NCBI GenBank assembly: GCA_963749825.1
Contig: CAVVOI010000012.1
Coordinates: 1,612,001-1,676,000, forward strand
DNA length: 64,000 bases
Origin: UBA11865 sp963749825
GTDB lineage: Bacteria > Chloroflexota > Anaerolineae > Promineifilales > Promineifilaceae
Direction: 5' to 3'
Numbering within the stretch: the stretch's first letter is position 1; every line of letters begins with the position of its first letter. The notes under the pieces are model-generated. The model ran no database searches. It saw only the letters and a list, made by a program, of their open reading frames with translations, and was not told the DNA's origin. Position numbers and translations under genes: made by a program. Positions 61,285 to 64,000 of this stretch are shown here, piece by piece.

Positions 61285-61806
61285 TCAGCCGTCCATCACT
61301 AGGGGGTCGTCCAAAGATACCCCGTGGGATGCGGCTTCGTGCAGGGCTGAGGCCTTCATGCCTGGTCCGGGCTCTACCAGTTCGATGGTCTTGCCGTCCG
61401 GATCACGCATGACACAGAACTTCGAACCCGCTATTTGACCTTGGTCGGCAAAAAGAGGCTCGGTATGAAACTCTATCCCCTCTGCACTTAGCCTGGTGTA
61501 AACGTCGTCTAGATCATCAACGGCAAAGCAGAGATAAACGTAACCTACGTCATCCTGCCTCATTTCCATCTGCCGACGGGTCGGGGTGAACTCAAGCAGT
61601 TCGATGACAAAGTTGCCAACAGGCAACAAGGCAGCGCGGTGGATATGTGGCGGCAAGCGCAGAACGTCCGACCCCGAGGGACCTGAAACTTCGAGAGCTA
61701 ACCCAGGTTTCAGCCCGAAGACCTTTCCATACCACGCTACTGCCCGCTCAAGATTGCTAACGGTTACGCCCACATGATGAAACGTTACGGATATTGGAAG
61801 CGACAT
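61285..61806 (-). CDS. VOC-family (glyoxalase/dioxygenase fold) protein
   Basis: A 173-residue protein from ATG 61806 behind GGGGA. Two beta-alpha-beta-beta-beta modules are visible: SVTFHHVGVTVSNLERAVAW with metal-type His, IHRAALLPVGNFVIELLEF with Glu, DVGYVYLCFAVDDLDDVYTR, and FCVMRDPDGKTIELVEPG with Glu. These are the usual metal ligands of vicinal-oxygen-chelate enzymes such as lactoylglutathione lyase or methylmalonyl-CoA epimerase. The substrate is unknown. A longer frame reaching 62097 reads through repeat copy C and is rejected. Confidence 0.75.
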   Translation of the reverse strand: MSLPISVTFHHVGVTVSNLERAVAWYGKVFGLKPGLALEVSGPSGSDVLRLPPHIHRAALLPVGNFVIELLEFTPTRRQMEMRQDDVGYVYLCFAVDDLDDVYTRLSAEGIEFHTEPLFADQGQIAGSKFCVMRDPDGKTIELVEPGPGMKASALHEAASHGVSLDDPLVMDG

Positions 61807-61923
61807 CTCTAGTTCCCCGCTCTGTATTGTTGGTCGGGTTATGTTAGCCCACCAGATCGGGTTGCTCGAAGGATAAGGCGACTGGTGACCAAACCCGGGT
61901 GAACTGCCTGACCCCGCTGCAAC

Positions 61924-61987
61924 GACCGGTTCCGAGGGGATAGAGGACAATTGCACTGCACAATGGCATGGCAAACTTCGACCCTTA
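61924..61987 (+). repeat. Dispersed ~60-base repeat, copy C
   Basis: GACCGGTTCCGAGGGG, then GCACTGCACAATGGCATGGC and AAACTTCGACCCTTA. The right half is very close to copies B and D; the left half is more divergent. It lies 55 bases before the gene at 62042. Confidence 0.65.
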
Positions 61988-62041
61988 GGCAACCTTCCGG
62001 CATGTTGTACCATTCGGGTAGTTGGCATGATTGGATTGGAT

Positions 62042-62524
62042 ATGAACTCATCAAAATTGAATGACTGGATGCAAGTTATCGGGTTGTTCGGAGTCATCGC
62101 TTCTCTGATTTTTGTTGGTTTACAAATGATGCAGGATCGTGAGATCGCTCTGTCTGCGATTTACCAGGAGCGCGCGGCCACCGTTACCGAGTTCTATACC
62201 AATCTCGCCACAGATGAGGTTTCTCGAATCGCCGTTGCCAAGATGAGTCAGGGCAAGTGGAACGAACTTACACCCGATGAATCTGCTGCACAGATACTCA
62301 TCGGGCTTGCAGGCAAGCAGCTTTCTGATAACTCACACTTCCAGTACGAGCAGGGATTCGCTTCAGAGGAGCATTGGGCACAAATTCGATCACTTCTCAA
62401 AGAGCGAATGCGAAACCCTATCGACAAAAAGTTGCTCTTGAGCGGACAAATAAGACCATCTTTTCGCGCGGTGCTTCAAGAGATCGAAACCGAACTGCAG
62501 GAAGAGACTCCGTCGAACCAATAG
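62042..62524 (+). CDS. Single-TM small protein, family member 1
   Basis: A 160-residue protein. MNSSKLNDWMQVIGLFGVIA followed by SLIFVGLQMMQD forms one membrane helix, then a soluble helical domain (EIALSAIYQERAATVTEFYT, LLKERMRNPIDKKLLLSG). It shares the plan W-x-x-x-x-G-x-x-G-x-I-x-x-L-I-x-V-x-x-Q-x-x-x-x with the proteins at 62706 and 63406 and with the fragment at 57766. Function unknown. ATG 62042 is chosen; ATG 62027 is possible. It is the only gene between repeat copies C and D. Confidence 0.6.
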   Translation: MNSSKLNDWMQVIGLFGVIASLIFVGLQMMQDREIALSAIYQERAATVTEFYTNLATDEVSRIAVAKMSQGKWNELTPDESAAQILIGLAGKQLSDNSHFQYEQGFASEEHWAQIRSLLKERMRNPIDKKLLLSGQIRPSFRAVLQEIETELQEETPSNQ

Positions 62525-62634
62525 GACGCATGCTGTGTTACGACGGACATCTGAGAATTTCAAAGCGACTCGTTGCCAGCGAGCGTAATTTCGCTTCTGG
62601 CCGAACCTGGTCTAACTGGCTGATATGGAGGGAT

Positions 62635-62690
62635 GTCTGCTTTCGGGTGGAGATCCGCCTCGTGCACTGCACAATGGAAAAGTAACTACC
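62635..62690 (+). repeat. Dispersed ~60-base repeat, copy D
   Basis: GTCTGCTTTCGGG, a hairpin-capable GGTGGAGATCCGCC, then GTGCACTGCACAATGGAA and AAGTAACTACC. Its left end matches copy A exactly over 13 bases. Confidence 0.7.
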
Positions 62691-62705
62691 GGCTCGAATC
62701 AGACA

Positions 62706-63158
62706 TCAATGATGATCGATAGCCTTGAAGATTTCCAAGTCCTTCAATTCGGGGTAGTTGCTTAGCCAACGCTCGGCAGGTTGCCGCATGCTCGGCCATC
62801 GATTCATTGCAACCTCAACATCCCTAACCACTCCACTAAAAAGGACCTGATCGATTAGACCTTCATTAAAGGCCATTTGAGCCGTTGCCCAGGCGTTACA
62901 GTGCATATCCGCGAACGAATACAACTGCTCGGCTTCCCCGACCGATAGCGCACCTTCTTTGAGCAGAACGTCCCTGATTGTTGCATCCGTAGCGCATAGA
63001 TGATTGCAGGCGTTGAACTGGGCCATTATTTCTCTGGTTGTTTCAAAGCGCGCGATCTTGTTGGTCTGCCTGATCTGCGTGGCCAAGTAGAGCAGCGTCA
63101 GAAAAACTGCTACTGCACCCAAGATCTCTCCAACGGCCCCTGCTGCATTCCAGTCCAT
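62706..63158 (-). CDS. Single-TM small protein, family member 2
   Basis: A 150-residue protein. One N-terminal membrane helix (AAGAVGEILGAVAVFLTLLY) is followed by LATQIRQTNKIARFETTREI and a helical soluble domain with three Cys in the middle. The motif QIRQTNKIAR directly after the helix is like QIRDSNRIAS of member 3. Function unknown. It is alone between copies D and E, on the minus strand; its stop lies 16 bases past copy D. Confidence 0.6.
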   Translation of the reverse strand: MDWNAAGAVGEILGAVAVFLTLLYLATQIRQTNKIARFETTREIMAQFNACNHLCATDATIRDVLLKEGALSVGEAEQLYSFADMHCNAWATAQMAFNEGLIDQVLFSGVVRDVEVAMNRWPSMRQPAERWLSNYPELKDLEIFKAIDHH

Positions 63159-63317
63159 AACTCACCTCATCCTCCGGAGGTAGCGATGGTAGCGCAGAAG
63201 ACCTTCCACGGAGATCTGCCCGGGGTAGGCTCCACTCATCGAATGGAGAGCAGACGATTGTGGACCAGCACGCCAGGTTCTGGCGGGTTTCATCCGTATC
63301 GGCAGCTGTGCTGGAAC

Positions 63318-63377
63318 GGCTGCTCTTCTTTCGGAAGCGGACTGCTGCACTGCACAATGCGATTTCCGGGTTCGGCC
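63318..63377 (+). repeat. Dispersed ~60-base repeat, copy E
   Basis: GGCTGCTCTTCTTTCGG at the left, GCTGCACTGCACAATGCG in the centre and TTCGGCCC at the right. The 12-base core GCACTGCACAAT is identical to copies C and D. Confidence 0.6.
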
Positions 63378-63405
63378 CACTGCTGCCAGAGCGCTGGTAG
63401 GAAAG

Positions 63406-63966
63406 TTAGTCTTTCAGCAATTGTGAGAGGATCTCAAGGGCGCGCTTTTGACGGTCGGCCATATCTGATTGGGCATTGTTAGTGCGAGCGAGGTCTCGCA
63501 TCAATTCCAAGCTTTTGAAAAGAGGTTGATCGCTACCCCCTCCCTTACGAAACTTTTCCAGGGTTTGATCGAGCCAGGATAGACCATAGGGACAGCCGAA
63601 AGCTTGATAGTGCACTTGAACAAATCCTTGGGGAGTAATTCCCCCGCCACCATAAAGCCCTAAGTCGTCAAAAACATGCACCCTGACCAATATCCGGAAG
63701 AGCGCATCGTAGATGCGATCAGCGACATAAAAGTCTTCAACGGTAGCGTCCTGGGCCTCGTACAGAACCCTACTCATCGATGCTTGCGGTGCTTCACCTA
63801 GTTGTGAAGTATTGAGGGACACAGTCGTATCTACGCTCGCGCTAAACATTTCAGCGGAGGCAATTCGATTAGAGTCACGTATTTGCACCGCAACGAGAAT
63901 CAAGCCCGCAATTAGACCTATGTTTCCGGCGACTTGAAGCCAATCAACAAGGTTCCTCTGGCTCAT
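63406..63966 (-). CDS. Single-TM small protein, family member 3
   Basis: A 186-residue protein. MSQRNLVDWLQVAGNIGLIA and GLILVAVQIRDSNRIASAEM make one N-terminal membrane helix and a short basic-polar stretch, followed by a helical soluble domain with FYVADRIYDALFRILVRVHV. The same architecture as members 1 and 2, although the soluble parts are hardly alike. Function unknown. It starts 34 bases before the window edge, and its stop is 29 bases past repeat copy E. Confidence 0.6.
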   Translation of the reverse strand: MSQRNLVDWLQVAGNIGLIAGLILVAVQIRDSNRIASAEMFSASVDTTVSLNTSQLGEAPQASMSRVLYEAQDATVEDFYVADRIYDALFRILVRVHVFDDLGLYGGGGITPQGFVQVHYQAFGCPYGLSWLDQTLEKFRKGGGSDQPLFKSLELMRDLARTNNAQSDMADRQKRALEILSQLLKD

Positions 63967-64000
63967 AGCGCGGCCCTATACATGGATGCTTCGTAGCATA

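Noticed and set aside
61807..62097. N-terminal extension of the VOC protein to 62097
   Set aside because: The extra residues are a translation of repeat copy C (the reverse of the GCACTGCACAAT core). A good start with an upstream GGGGA exists at 61806.
57241..63377. Calling the dispersed repeats integron attC sites
   Set aside because: The left and right ends are not complementary and no GTTRRRY/RYYYAAC pair was found at consistent positions. No integrase gene is in the window. Kept as unclassified repeats.

Overview
The window reads like a chromosomal segment of a member of the phylum Chloroflexota (Anaerolineae-like), probably from an assembled environmental genome. This rests on the mix of genes rather than on any marker tree: two adjacent ftsZ paralogs, a helix-turn-helix/CHAD fusion, PRC-barrel protein, CIRCE-controlled groESL, ClpC without a ClpB-type middle domain, many TPR proteins, and a mixture of Shine-Dalgarno genes and genes whose -10 box lies 6-10 bases before the start codon. 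No 16S gene is present, so the assignment is an inference.

Layout, left to right. 1-6.7 kb: a class V aminotransferase running off the left edge, a PRC-barrel protein, an acyl-CoA synthetase and acyl-CoA dehydrogenase pair (fatty acid activation and beta-oxidation) and the HTH-CHAD protein. 6.8-9.1 kb: two ftsZ genes on the minus strand. 9.5-17 kb: one 2502-residue protein with an N-terminal P-loop ATPase and about 51 TPRs. 17-19.4 kb: an M23 peptidase/SH3b/glycoside hydrolase fusion. 19.6-27.4 kb: a small zinc-ribbon-like protein, a monothiol glutaredoxin, lspA, an AarF/UbiB kinase, tRNA-Glu(CTC), a frameshifted pcrA helicase, a PPM phosphatase coupled to a small P-loop protein, and a TPR protein. 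27.5-31 kb: groEL and groES behind a promoter bracketed by two CIRCE operators, and a membrane-anchored TPR protein. 31-38.3 kb: a cell-surface cluster (two family 2 glycosyltransferases, an AP-superfamily phosphodiesterase, a large membrane glycosyltransferase-like protein). 38.4-53.3 kb: housekeeping genes (rplS, a class I amidotransferase, murI, a flavin-split-barrel protein, clpC, aroE, a Nudix hydrolase coupled to a membrane macro-domain protein, a frameshifted aroA, SEC-C, HAD, DedA, YitT, SDR). 53.7-55.5 kb: adenine deaminase.

From about 56.2 kb to the right end the character changes. A GntR regulator is cut by an IS66 remnant, which is itself split by an IS110 remnant. After that comes a zone of small, often degraded genes (ferredoxin, nucleotidyltransferase, TPR remnant, DUF4345, VOC protein, three related single-TM proteins) separated by about six same-orientation copies of a roughly 60-base repeat with conserved ends and a variable middle. 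One copy carries an internally deleted IS1182-type element flanked by a 4-base target duplication. This repeat-delimited zone is the best candidate in the window for something poorly described.

Two core genes, pcrA and aroA, each contain one extra base in a three-base homopolymer. That could be consensus error or real frameshifting, and it limits confidence in single-base details elsewhere.
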